DNA of 64,000 bases, from positions 91,652,862 to 91,716,861 of the forward strand of contig NC_065535.1 in the NCBI RefSeq assembly GCF_932294415.1, in the 5' to 3' direction. The translations under genes and the position numbers were made by a program. This DNA is from Quercus robur (taxonomy: Eukaryota; Streptophyta; Magnoliopsida; Fagales; Fagaceae). Under the pieces are notes generated by a model. The model was not told the DNA's origin and did no database searches. It was given only the letters and a program-made list of their open reading frames with translations. Of this stretch, positions 26,410 through 38,330 are shown piece after piece. Every line of letters begins with the position of its first letter. The stretch's first letter is position 1.

Positions 26410-27739
26410 ATGAGTGTTAATCCTCATAATTGTGATGACATGTGTTGAAGGCTAAAATTTCACAAGAAAGCCCATTCCATGAAAAGTAAAAAAGGCCCAA
26501 TTCAAGCAGCAAGAAGAATCAACATTAAGGCCCAATTTATGTTCAGATTTCCAGTAAAAAGATCATCAAAAAGTCCAGCAAAATCCAGTGAAAGAACTGG
26601 GCCGGGATACCCAGAGACTGCCAGAGGCCCGGGATCCTCAGGTAATGCAGCACAGTTACTGTGGGATTGAGACAGCTCAAGAGAGGTACCACGAAATACA
26701 AGAAATGAAGAATAGAGATATCCTTCTCAAGTATCCAGTGGTGCAGCAAAGAATCAGAAAATATAAAGCAAACATTTATGAACAAAGGAGCTGTACCACA
26801 AGGAACCAAGAATGAGAAAACCGTACGTAAAAACAACTGGAAGAGAACTTTCAACCCAGCAGTAAAAGATTCCAACTATTTGGGAATAATGACAGCAAGG
26901 AAATACAACCGCAGCTGAGTCTGAAAAGTGAGAAATCTTGAAGGAAGAGAGATTAAAGGCTAGTTGCCTAAGGACGCCCCGGAATGGAAAGTCAGCAAGT
27001 GACTTTTAGAGAAACAGTATTAAAAGATGAAAACCATGAGAAAAAAAGGAAGAGACCAGTCCTAAGAAAATGTCACAGCACGAACTCTGAGGGGCAAAAG
27101 AGAGAAATCACTAGTACCTCAGAGCCCTAGAAAACACGCTATAAAAGGAAGAGAAAACCCATGTTGAAGGGGGAGGATTTTCAGTAAGAAGGATATCATA
27201 ACAGAGCCATGAGAACTTTGTAAAATTTAAGAACAACAGAGGAACGTCTCCCGGTATCCCAGAAACAGCCACTATAGCATATATTTGTCTCCCGATATCC
27301 CAGAAACAGCCACTATAGCACATACTTGGATTCAAAAGGATTCAAACTTTGCAAGTCTTAGAGGCTTGAATAGCCATCAAAGTCTGTAATTTTTGAGCTT
27401 ATTTGAACCTTGTATCACGTCTTAGTGAGCACATTTGTAATCCACAATCAAGAAAAATAATGAAATATCTCATATTGATTTGAGGATTTCTAACAATTAC
27501 TTTGCATATTTATTTATCATATTATCTTCCTTTACTGCTTCTTGCTGCTCAATACATATATATTCTTGCTTGTAAAGCTAAGTCCCTGTCCAAGCAAAGT
27601 CCCTGTCCAAGCAAAGCCACTCAGACTTGAGTTCCAAATCCCACAAGTCTTGTGCAAAAGCACTAAGTCTGTGAGAATTGGGGCTAGGATCCTCGTGGCT
27701 GAATCATTCTCATGAAATTCATTTACATATATGTATATG

Positions 27740-27772
<33 letters not shown>

Positions 27773-29233
27773 CCTAATCTAAGAAACTAACAATTATTTG
27801 AAGATATGTGCATTATATAGTTGGTCTTGTGTAGGACCTATAGAGGTAAAAGGAAAGGACAAAACTCCATTGCATAACAAGCATGGAGAAAGATTGTATA
27901 GTGCAGAGAACCAGAGATTCTGGGTTCTTACAGGCCTAATACTCCCCGGGATCCCACGACAGTACGTTCCGGGATCCCACGACAGTACACCCGGGGTACC
28001 AAGTGAAGGAATTCTTTAAAATGTTTATACGATAAAAGATAATCCTTAAATATTCTACTTCAATCTCTTTCTCATTGTGAATATTATGAACATCTATTTT
28101 ACTTATTTTGTAAGAGTAAAGGGTTATTTTATGATATTAAAACACTTATAATGGTATTTTATTGCTTAGGAGGAATCGCATTTTTGCCTTGAGGAGATTT
28201 ATGTGACTTGCGCACAACTTGGTTCGTAATCAGCCCCCATTTAGCTGCGGTGAACCAAACCCAGTCCACCTAAATACAACTATTTGGCCCAGGATCCTTG
28301 GGCCTGTGTGCTAAAGAAAAAAAGCACTCTCACAACATGTTACTTGAATCTATGGGTGTTGTTGACAAACTCTTGAAGAAAGGAGCTAAGAAGTTTCAAA
28401 AGAATTTGAGCAAGTTAGTTTGTGAAAAGGATGATTTGATTGCTAAACTCAATGAATCTAACAAATTGGTTGAGAAATATAAGAATCTTGCTGAAATTTC
28501 TCTTGAAAAACTGAAAGAATTTGAATGTTTAAATAGGGACTTGGATGTTAAACTTGTTTTGTCTAACAAACTTGTTGATAATCTTAAATCTGAAAATGAA
28601 TCTTTTAAGATGCATGCCAAGTGTTTGATTGCTGAACCTGTTGTTAAAATGGAAGAAAATATATGTTGCAATCATGTTGTGGTACCCAATTTTGTGCCTA
28701 TTGTGTGTTCTACCTCAAAGGACAAATCGGTGTACATTCCTCCACACAAAATAAATCAAAAAGTGGAGAGAAAGGCTCTTAAGCCTAAGCCTCTGTTTAG
28801 GTCCCATTCTAGGGAATTGAGTGGATCTAAGTTTGTTCTTACTTGCCACCATTGCGGTGTGATCGGTCACATAAGACCCCAATGCCCCAAGTTAAAAAGA
28901 GAACAAACTTTTGTTGTTGGATCCCTTCCTAAAAACCCTAATGGACCTAAACACATTGTTTGTTACCATTGTGGTGCCTTTGGTCATCTAAGACCTCATT
29001 GCTCTAAATTTCAAGCTCTTAAGATAATCAAAAGAAAAGAGAAACTTGAGCTTTTTGGAAGTTGTGCTTTAAAAGTTAAACCGAATTGGATGGAAAATGG
29101 TAAGTTGTTGAAGAAAGTAGTTAATGCTCTTACCTCCTTGACTATGTGCATCTCCAGTTCTCATTCTTCCAACCCTCGTCTCACTTTTCTTAAGACACTC
29201 ATTCCAAACAATCGTTTTGTTTGGATGAGGTAG
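26410..29233 (+). pseudogene. Gag-like zinc-knuckle ORF split by a solo LTR
   Basis: The frame starts MSVNPHNCDDM at 26410-26442, is cut by the nested LTR, and resumes at 28340 (LLESMGVVDKLLKKG) to the stop at 29231-29233. The duplicated ACATG makes the join exact. The right part, 298 residues, has a lysine-rich coiled-coil-like stretch (KKFQKNLSKL.. to SENESF). Two CCHC zinc knuckles follow, CHHCGVIGHIRPQC and CYHCGAFGHLRPHC. Such knuckles bind element RNA during packaging. The first half of a normal Copia gag (UBN2-like) is missing upstream, where a TGA lies in frame at about 26395. No pol follows. It is not a host gene. Confidence 0.75.
26443..28334 (+). mobile_element. Solo LTR (1.9 kb) nested in the Copia-like element
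   Basis: It starts TGTTGAAGGC and ends CACTCTCACA, flanked by a perfect ACATG duplication (26438-26442 and 28335-28339). It is the same family as the LTRs at 35293-36974 and 42792-44462. It has about 190 extra bases near its 3' part (27985-28170), and one CCGGGATACCCAGAG unit where the others have two. It interrupts the gag-like ORF, so it came in after the Copia-like element. Part of the A-run/TA-rich stretch near 27740-27772 is a (TA)n microsatellite. Confidence 0.88.
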
Positions 29234-32200
29234 AGTTCCTATGGTTGAGCTTTTGCTCTTTTGGTCCTTGATCTAATTCTTTCGATCTTTGTTGGACCCT
29301 TCATGCATTAAATGTCATATCTTCATGCATTTTGTGCATCATGCATTTATTTGTATGCATTGTTTTATTTTTTATCTTACTTTTATATTTCAGTTTGTGT
29401 GAGTAAAAATCCAAAACCACATAAAAAGTGAAAAATTCAAAAAGTTTGATAGTATTTGTTTGAGCACATATCACATGTGAGTTTGGCCTTGTACTTTTGT
29501 ACAAATGGCTTTGTGCATTTTCGAGCTTAGCTTGTTATTTTTGCACTTATATCTTTGTGGGAAAAATCTTGACATCTTTGTATGATTGTTGTAAATCGAT
29601 CTTCACGCTTGTCATGAATGATTAGTCAATAGTCATGTTGGTTTTAATACATGTGTAGACTTGTGCTTATATCTCTTCTCACTCTTTTATTTTTATTGCT
29701 TAAAGAGCTCAATAAATGTAAATCTCAAAATGAAAAGAAATAATGAGCTGTAAAAACCGTCGCACATACTAGTATTCGACTAGGAAAAATGGAAAGCGAC
29801 TTATATGAAAATGTATGATGCCCCAAAAGCCAAAGGCTTGTTCATCAATTGTAAATATCACAAATTTCAGGCATCGATCTCAAAATGAGATGTTTTGATT
29901 CAAAATGATCAAATGTTATGAATTGTAAAGAAGCCAAATGAAAAGCTTCATCGTATGTAATCATTTTCTTGTGGGAGGTCATATATGTTCATTTCTATAA
30001 TTGAGATAGACCACTTGATTTAGTACTAGTTGTGTATGACTTGATTGAATTGATCATTGAAACTTCACTTTAGACTAAGGACTATTCCACATTTGATACA
30101 CACACACAACACACATGCCTAATGTTCAATGAATGTCTTATTCATTTGTTAGATTGTACTTGTCTAAATGTGATGTGTGTGTGCTCAATCTTATATAGAT
30201 TAATCCAAAAGATTTTTGATCATTTTATATGTTTTTGGAAGTGATTTTTATCACTCTTTATGTTCATGTTTAGTGTTTACTTTGTTTTTCATTGTTTAAA
30301 CATGTTCTATGTTGAAAAACAGGTGTCAAAGTTTTTCGCGACTCAGCTGGCGACTCGCCATTCGTGAAACCCCAGTCGTGAGTTCATCCAGAAGCTTTGG
30401 CGACTCATTCGCAGCTTGCTCGCGACTCGCGAAAATTTTCGTGACTGAACCTCACGACTCGCCCAGTCGCGAAACGCCCAGAAATAGCTTTTTAAAGGGC
30501 TTTTTATGGGAAACCTGTTTTAAACCTCTCACATCCTCTCTTAAACCCCTCTTTCACTATTTTTACATCTAAACCCAATCAATTTGAATGCTTTTTCATT
30601 CCATTAACATCTCTAAGGTAATTATAAACTCTTTTCATTGATTTTGATCCTTAGATTATGTTTTGGAGAGTTTTGTGCTATTGGTTGGGATTTTTATGGG
30701 TTGGGAAAACTTAATTTTTGTCAAATTTCTTCATGGGATTGGTTTCTTTTGTTGATTTACATTAGATGTTGGCCCCTTGTGGCAAAAATAACATGTATTA
30801 AGGGTGGATTTCATGATATTTATGCATTGTTTCACATTATTGTTCATAGTGTGCATGCTAGGTGTTTGATAAAATGCCTCTTAGACATTTTCTCGCTTGT
30901 TTGGACTCCGACGAGTACCAAACTTTAGGGTTTCTCATGTTTCCTCATTAAGAACATGTTTGGTTCATTGGTTGTGTATTTAACACACTTTGCTCCACAT
31001 GTGCATTTTTCATGCATTGGTCATGCATTGCACTTAGCCACCTCTTGCACACACATTTGCTACCCTTGTCATGTATTGGTCTAGACCTTGCTTCTTCATC
31101 CTAGCATGTCATGTCTACCTTATGCTTTGTAGCATTTTACATTGTCTTAGGTTTGAGCTTCATTTTCTCATTCTTCTCGTACCCCTCATGCATCATTAGC
31201 ATTGTTCGTACCTTCATCTCTTGCCTTCGTTTCTTCTTGACCCTTTGTCTATTCCTGACAAAAAGGGGGAGAGTATACTCTAGAGAGTATACCGGAGTAT
31301 TTTGTCATTTCTGTATGACTCCTGTGCACATCCTTAGGGGGAGAAATTCTATTTCTCATGCACATTTGTAGGGGGAGAGATATTCCATAGGAGAGATGCA
31401 TATACCAAGGGGGAGAAGACATTGAGATAATAAGAAAACTTTGTTTTGTTTGTTTCTCTTTATATTTGTTTTCTTGTATTGCATCATGTTTGTGTTTTGG
31501 ACACGCATATATCCCTATGCTATTGTGCTCCATTGAATGCATGTTCGGATGATCATTTGCTTTGCTATGTGATCATTGTAGTCATTTCTATATGACTGTT
31601 TTGGTGTGTGATCAAGTTGTTCACATGTTTCACATCATGTTTACTTGATCGCAATTTACTTGTTACATTATACTTGTCCTTTTATTACTTGCTTTACCTT
31701 GAGGGTCTAATGTGTTTTGTGCAAGTGTTTCAGGTTACAAGTATATATGTTCCAAGTCCATCACAGCTTCTCATCACTTTGAAGGGGAGAAACTTTAAAC
31801 ATTTTTAGTTTATATTGTTTAAGTTTATATGCAGTATTTTGTGGTTTGTACCCATGTTACTTTTGTAAGCTTTTAGGGTTTATATTTGTAGGCTTTATGG
31901 TCTATACTATGCTTTTATGCAGCCTTTTATACTTTGTTAAATCAGTACTGTTAACTAAATGTCATGCATTTTCTTGTTAAGTACTGTCACTCTTGTGCCC
32001 TTGTAAGATTGTTCCTAGATGCATATACTTAGTGTATTGTGCATTGGTTGAGTGTTGGGCATACAAGTGACTTGCATTGAGCTTGTTAGCATGTTTGTTC
32101 AAGTGTTCATTCCAAGTGTGAATAAGCATTGTGGTCACTACCTTGTAGTGATTGCTTGGTTGATCAAGTCATGGTTTGTTTCTTAACTTCATCTTTGCTT

Positions 32201-32417
32201 GATCACATATTGCCTGTTTCATATGCATTTTATGCTTTTCTGCATACAATGATCATGGTGTATTGTTGTGTTTAAGGAGTTTCATGTTCATATGATTCAA
32301 GTGCTTCACAACTTCTAGATTTAGGTGTGAATGAGTTTTGCCATTGTTCCCAAACTCACGTTTAAGTCTAGAGTTTGTTTTAGGGTGTTTTGTCACGGAA
32401 TAGCCAAAGGGGGAGAT
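29234..32417 (+). other. Non-coding internal region of the gag-only element
   Basis: About 3.2 kb without a protein match in any frame. It contains a cluster of CGACTCGC-type motifs at 30335-30475, also found in the LTR, and several GGGGGAGA purine tracts (31265-31410) like those common before Copia 3' LTRs. A polypurine tract precedes the right LTR. The region may hold packaging or regulatory signals (inference). Confidence 0.6.
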
Positions 32418-33515
32418 TGTAAGGTTGAATTTAATCAACCATGTGTTGGCTTTATTCCGTGACAAATTTGCTTGTAATACAGCACTTAGAAACCCTGTAT
32501 TTAGGTGGGAATCATGTAAGGGTAGTGTGTGAGAGAATGTGAAGAAATGCTCAAGACTGTGCAGTGAAGCAAGGACTCGCGGTTGGATCTCATAAGAGGC
32601 TCGCGGCTTGTAAGCCGCCAAAAGTTGCACACGCGCAGAGCATGCAGGGGAGCTAAACAGTCATGCTAGCTGGAGCACTACAGGACAAAAATCTAGACTG
32701 GCCATTCAGTTAGCTCGTGGCTTGAACTCGCGACTCAGTTAAGTCGCGAGGTCAAGTTGCCAGCCAACCCTGTTTTGGTAAAACTGACTCTTTGCATTCC
32801 ATTCTCACACCAGTATAAATACCCCTCATTCCCACAAAATATGTGTGGCTATTCAGAAAGAAAAACTCTAAAAGAGGTTTCTTCAAAACACCCACCCAAT
32901 TAGAGAGAGCTACTCATTCTTAGAGAGAAATCTTTGTAGTCTCTTCTCATTCCCTCTCTCATTGTAATACCTATTGAGAGAAGATTTCTATCCAAACACT
33001 ACCCACACCCATTTAGAGTGTTGAGTGTTTTTGGAGCTTTAGGAAGCATTGGAAGATGCCAAGGATGGTGGATGCTATGGATTATGTCGGAATCCGGTAA
33101 GCTAGAAAAAAAAAAAGGTTCGGCGCAACCTCGTTGGAGTAAGAAGCTTGAAGGGCTTAGATACATCAGGTAGATTAGGTTTGGAGGGTCTATTGCTGTT
33201 CATGTATCCCAACAACATTTTCTAGTGGATTATTGACCGCTTGGAGGGCGGTGGAGAGGTTTTACACCAAAGGCTTCGGTTTCCTCTTCGATAACACAGT
33301 GTGTTGTCCTTGTGTTTGCATCTCTCTTCCCTTTATCTTTGCCTTTTATTTTCTGCTGTAGATGTGATTTTAATTGGCTTAGATTGTTTACCAATTCTAT
33401 ATTAAGCTTTTGTTCATGTTCCGCACATTAATTGTTTGATATAAAGCTTGAATTGGTAATTTGTAAATTGGGGGTCTAAATGTTCAAGGGTGTTTTTACA
33501 CTATTTGAACTCTCA
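32418..33515 (+). repeat. Right LTR of the gag-only Copia-like element
   Basis: 1098 bp, TG..CA, followed by the AAATG target duplication and then by the interrupted continuation of block A (CATACAGTGATATG..). Confidence 0.88.
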
Positions 33516-33775
33516 AAATGCATACAGTGATATGAAATTTAGTAAGCTTAAGTGCACTGGTAATAAATAGCAGGGTTAGTACATCAACTATGTTGAGTCA
33601 ACAATAGTTCTTTACAATAATCTGATTGTCCAGAATCTAAATTAAGTTGAAAAATTTTAATCACAGTATATGAAATCAATGATATAAATGTGTTTAAGCA
33701 TGCTGTTTCATAAATGCATGGCAGTGTCCTAGATGTTGCTTTTAAGCATGCTGTTTCTTCTAGGTATTGTGTGTG
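33516..33775 (+). repeat. Duplicated block A, copy 1 (right part)
   Basis: The continuation of block A after the Copia-like insertion. It matches about 52470-52722 almost base for base, up to the AAGCATGCTGTTTC..TAGGTATTG stretch, after which the copies diverge. Confidence 0.85.
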
Positions 33776-33784
33776 CAGATTGTT

Positions 33785-33885
33785 CCATGGAATTTAGCAC
33801 TGATTTGTTGAACTTATGGGACAGATATGACCAAAACAAAGTTGCATAGGCTGTTACCAAAGTAGAGTTGCATGTATAGATTTGG
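33785..33885 (+). repeat. Diverged internal repeat of block A
   Basis: This stretch resembles 24087-24180 and 50630-50722 (GCACTGATTTGTTGAACTT.. and GACCAAAACAAAGTTGCAT) at roughly 80-85% by eye. It lies just beyond the right edge of the duplicated block and points to an older repeat layer. Confidence 0.65.
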
Positions 33886-34550
33886 CCAAAACAAAGTTCT
33901 ATAAATCTCATACAAATACAAAGTTCCCTCCCTCAAATACAAAGTTGAGGTTGCAGCTAAAACAAAGAGAAGTTTCACTTATCTGGAATTGCAACACTTT
34001 TTTTTTCTCGATAATTACAATAATGAAAGAGGGAAATTGGAACTCTAGTTCTCTTAATAAAAAATTATATAAAAACGTAAAATATGAATAAAGGTATTGT
34101 GGGCGTAAGAAAATATTGATTTAGTAGTAGGTAAAATGTTTGACACTTTGACCCCTACCTTTCACGTTATTAAAATCTGTGCTATTTTTTTTTTTTAAAT
34201 GTTGAATTACCATTTTAATGTCTTCTTTTGAAAATGATTATGTCAATGGTTAAAACTTAAAAGAGAAGAAATTTGGTGGCTCTATGCTCACTTGGTTTCC
34301 TAGAGTCTTTTGGAACCAGTTGAGACTCTTGATACTGTTTGAGAGGTCATTGGAAAACTAGTGATGTGTAATTCATTGAGATTAACCCATTCGGTAGCAG
34401 TGTTTAAATATTGGTGTTTAAAATTATGTGAAAAACGTGGTTTCAAAAGTGTTGTGAAAAAACATGTTTAAAATATTCATAATACAAACAATATGTTTGG
34501 CACCATATTTCAAATAACATATTATAAAATGTGAAAAAAAAAACACAATT
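33886..34550. other. AT-rich intergenic DNA, nothing recognised
   Basis: No coding or transposon hallmark is visible in this stretch between the end of block A and the LTR-like fragment. Confidence 0.4.
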
Positions 34551-35069
34551 GTGTGTTAGGTATGTGTATGAATCGAGAATAACAGGCCCACCCTTTAGGC
34601 CGTGTTGGGCCCCATGTCCACTGGGACGATCTCGGCCCAAAATGGGCCCAAATAACCGAGCAGCTAGGGAAGTATCCAAGATATACCAAGAACAAGAGAT
34701 AATGCCTTAGGGGAATCCGCCTGCTGGGCAATAAAACCTAGCGTTAGGCACAAGTTACTAAGGGATCACCTCAACAGCAGGAGGTGGGTCCCCCTCTAAC
34801 ACATGATATGATACGGAGGAACAGTAGCCAAGACTGAAGGAACCGCCCAAGCTCCGTAAGTGAAGGGGCCCACTGACACGCTGAATATTCCCCCATCATG
34901 ACTACCACATTCAAAGAAGGGTATAAATAGGGATGGAGGGATAAGGAAAAGGGGTTGGAACAAAAATAGGGGAGACACACACAAGAGAAGAGAGAGAGAA
35001 CTTTGTCTTGGGGAGAAGAAATTGGGATCGGACCCAATCAGCCCAAGGTTATTGGGATCAGACCACCAC
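34551..35069 (+). mobile_element. LTR-like fragment
   Basis: A GC-richer stretch starts near TGTGTTAGG and has GGGCCC-rich upstream sequence, a TATA-like GTATAAATAG at about 34920-34930 and a GA-rich leader. It ends near ACCACCACA. The flanks ACAAT/ACAAG are only 4 of 5 alike. It could be an old solo LTR or a truncated LTR. The boundaries are soft. Confidence 0.4.
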
Positions 35070-35174
35070 AACAAGGTTGTCAAAATTAGAATCTTACATA
35101 GGATCGTGAGAAGTAAGTGAGATAGTGGATCATAGGATTGGATCGTAGATTGTAAGATCTTACATATTTTCGGG

Positions 35175-35292
35175 GATATTGAGTTTTTGCCCTTATTTTG
35201 CAAAAATAACAGCAATATGTCTCTATTTTGAAACTATTTAGGTCTATGTCCCTGTTTTTGAAACTCAATTTTAACAAAATCGAGTTTGGTGT
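35175..35292. mobile_element. One end of a Mutator-like element, cut by the Gypsy insertion
   Basis: The stretch TTTTGCCCTTATTTTG..CAGCAATATG..CTATTTTGAAACTAT, then the AAAATCGAGTTT motif, is clearly related to the left terminal repeat of the element at 50787-51641. The sequence stops at the LTR start at 35293, and no opposite end is found on the far side of the Gypsy element. Confidence 0.6.
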
Positions 35293-36974
35293 TGTTGAAG
35301 GCCAAAATTTCACAAGAATGCCCATTCCATGAAAAGTAAAGAAGGCCCAATTCAGGCAGCAAGAAGAATCAACATTAAGGCCCTATTTATGTTCAGATTT
35401 CCTGCAAAAAGGTCATTAAAAAGTCCAGCAAAATTCAGTGAAAGAACTGGGTCGGGATACCCAGAGGCTGCCAGAGGGCCGGGATACCCAGAGGCTGCCA
35501 GACGCCCGGGATCCTCAGGTAATGCAGGACAGCTACTGTAGGATTGAGACAACTCAAGAAAGGTACCACGAAATACAAGAAATGAAGAACAGAGATGTCC
35601 TTCTCAAGTACCCACTGGTGCAGCAAAGAATCAGAAAGTATAAAGCAAACATTCATGAACAAAGGAGCTGTACCACAAGTAACCAAGAATGAGAAAATCA
35701 TACGTAGAAGCAACTGGAAGAGAACTTTCAACCCAGCAGTAAAAGATTCCAACTATTTGGGAATAATTACAACAAGGAAATAACACCGACAGCTAAGTCT
35801 GAAAAATGAGAAACCTTGAAAGAAGAGAGATTGAAGGCTAATTGTTGAGGACGCCCCGGAATGGAAAGTCAGCAAATGACTTTTAGAGAAACAACAATAA
35901 AAGATGAAAACTATGAGAAAAAAGGGAAGAGACCAGCCCTTGAGCAACTGTCACAGCACAAGCTCTGAGGGGCAAAAGAGAGAAATCACTAGTACCATGG
36001 AGCCCTAGAAAACACACTATAAAAGGAAGAGAAAACCCATGTTGAAGAGGGGGGGGGGATTTTCAGTAGGAAGAATATCATAACAGAGTCATTAGAACTC
36101 TGTAAAATATAAGAAAAACAGAGGAATGTCTCCTGGTATCCCAGAAACAGCCACTATAGCACATACTTGGATTCAAAAGGATTCAAACTTTACAAGTCTT
36201 AGAGGCTTGAATAGCCATCAAAGTCTGTAATTTTTGAGTTTATTTGAACCTTGTATCACGTCTTAGTGAGCACATTTGTAATCCACAATAAAGAAAAATA
36301 ATGAAATATCTCATATTGATTTGAAAATTTCTAACAATTACTTTGCATATTTCTTTATTATATTATCTTCCTTTATTGCTTCTTGCTGCTCAATACATAT
36401 ATTCTTGCTTGTAAAGCTGAGTCTTTTGCCCAAGTAAAGCCACTCAGACTTGAGTTCCAAATCCCACAAGTCTTGTGCAAAAGCACTAAATCTGTGAGAA
36501 TTGGGGTCAGGATCCTCGTGGCTAAATCATTCTCATAAAATTCATTTACGTATATGTATATTAATATATATATATATATATATATATCCTAATCTAAGAA
36601 ACTAACAATTATTTGAAGATATGTGCCTTGTATAGTTGTTCTTGTGTAGGACTTATAGAGGTAAAAGGAAAGGACAAAACTCCATTGCATAACAAGCATG
36701 GAGAAAGATTGTATAGTGCAGAGAACCAGAGATTCTGGGTTCTTACAGGCCTAATACGCCCCGGGATCCCACGACAGTACGTCCCGGGATCCCACAACAG
36801 TACGCCCGGGGAGGAATCGCATTTTTGCCTTGAGAAGATTTATGTGACTTGCGCACAACTTGGTTCGTAATCAGCCCCCATTTAGCTACAGTGAACCAAG
36901 CCCAGTCCACCAAAATACAACTATTTGGCCCAGGATCCTTGGGCCTGTGTGCTAAAGATAAAAGCACTCTCACA
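35293..36974 (+). repeat. Left LTR of the Ogre/Tat-like element
   Basis: 1682 bp, TG..CA. It contains two CCGGGATACCCAGAG units at 35452-35505 and two CCCGGGATCCCAC units at 36760-36810, each a small tandem pair. It also has a (TA)n tract near 36564-36586 and a G-run of about nine at 36050. Confidence 0.85.
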
Positions 36975-37000
36975 TTTTGGCGACTCTGCTGGGGACTGGG
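36975..37000 (+). other. Primer-binding site of the Ogre/Tat-like element
   Basis: TTTTGGCGACTCTGCTGGGG lies immediately after the LTR's terminal CACA. It differs at one base from the TGGCGACTCCGCTGGGG reported for tRNA-Arg-primed Ogre elements, as I recall it. Confidence 0.65.
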
Positions 37001-37579
37001 AAAAAGGAGAGGGAAAAAGTAGTCCCTTCGCAAGCATGGCTCCAAAGCTAGGAAACACCTAGAGGAAGGAAAGTTCCTCTTAGTGCATTCAACATCAAGA
37101 TCCCAAAAGTGTGGGTTCCTCCAAAGAACGTTCTACCAAGAGACTCTATATGGAATTTTGGGGAATTTCCCAACACAAGATAAGTTTTATGCGTTATTAT
37201 TTTCTTTGCTTTACAATTTGAACATAATAGATCATTGCACTGCTTTTTAAAAGAAAAACAGGGGGCTATGTAATAATATTTAAACAATTATAATATTGTC
37301 TCATTGCTTTAAAGAAAAATGGAGAAGTGAACAAATAAAATATATTGATGAAATGAAGATTGTATGAGCTACATAATAGAGAAATGGCCCCACATTTGGG
37401 GGCTAATGTATTCTTTCTTTTAAAAAAAATTCATGATATTGTTTCATTTGTTTAAAAAGAAAAAGAAGAAAGAGAAATAAGTGAATCAAAGAGATTTGAT
37501 GAAGTGTAAATTACACAGCAAAGCAATTTCCTCACGTTGTGGGGCTAAATAATTTTGCAGCAACTTGATAATAATATCA

Positions 37580-38330
37580 TATGGCGCAGGTTAACAAAAT
37601 GGACAAGTTCCTTGGCTCCACCCACGGGTTTAGCAAAATGGAGTAGTTCCATGATCCCAGCAAAGCCTAGGAGATCCTTGATCCCAACAAAGCTGAGGAG
37701 ATCCTTTATTCCAGCAAGGCTGAGTACATTCTTAATTCTAGCAAAGTCTATGAGATCCTTGACTCCAAGAAAGCAAAGCCTGGGAGATCCTTGATCCCAG
37801 CAAAGCCTAAGAAATCCTTGGTTCCAACAAAACTGAGGAGATCCTTTATTCCAGCAAGGCTGAGTACATTCTTAATTCCAGCAAAGTCTAAGAGATCCTT
37901 GACTCCAGGAAAGCAAAGCCTGGAAGATCCTTGATCCCAGCAAAGCCTAAGAAATCCTTAGTTCCAACAAAGCTGAGGAGATCCTTTATTCCAGCAAGGC
38001 TGAGTACATTCTTAATTTCAGCAAAGTCTAAGAGATCCTTGACTCCAGGAAAGCAAAGCCTGGGAGATCCTTGATCCCAGCAAAGCCTAAGAAATCCTTG
38101 GTTCCAACAAATCTGAGGAGATCCTTTATTCCAGCAAGGCTGAGCACATCCTTAATTCCAGCAAAGTCTAGGAGATCCTTGACTCCAGGAAAGCAAAGCT
38201 TGGGAGATCCTTGATCCCAACAAAGCCTGGGAGATCCTTGATCCCAACAAAGTTGAGGAGATCCTTAATTCCAGCAAGGCTAAGTACACCCTCAATTTCA
38301 ACAAAGCCTAAAAGATCGTTAGTTCCAGCA
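37580..38330 (+). repeat. 140-bp higher-order tandem array inside the Gypsy element
   Basis: Four occurrences of CCAGCAAGGCTGAGTACATT-like sequence have the TGAG at 37721, 37861, 38001 and 38141, exactly 140 bp apart. Each 140-bp unit is built from about five shorter units near 28-30 bp (..CCAGCAAAGCCTAGGAGATCCTTGATTC..). The ends are degenerate. The array has a weak open frame but no conserved product. Confidence 0.88.

Larger units (their letters stand above)
25172..33515 (+). mobile_element. Copia-like LTR retrotransposon carrying gag only (non-autonomous), with nested solo LTR
   Basis: The two LTRs are 25172-26262 and 32418-33515. They start TGTAAGGTTG and end ..TTTGAACT(T/C)TCA. The target duplication AAATG is perfect at 25167-25171 and 33516-33520. 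A primer-binding site, TTGGTATCAGAGC, follows the left LTR; it is the initiator-methionine tRNA type usual in Copia elements. A polypurine tract (AAAGGGGGAGA) precedes the right LTR. The internal region holds one zinc-knuckle ORF and about 3.2 kb of non-coding DNA, but no protease, integrase or RT. Movement would depend on an autonomous relative. The uninterrupted target exists in the duplicate block near 52470, so insertion followed duplication. Confidence 0.9.
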
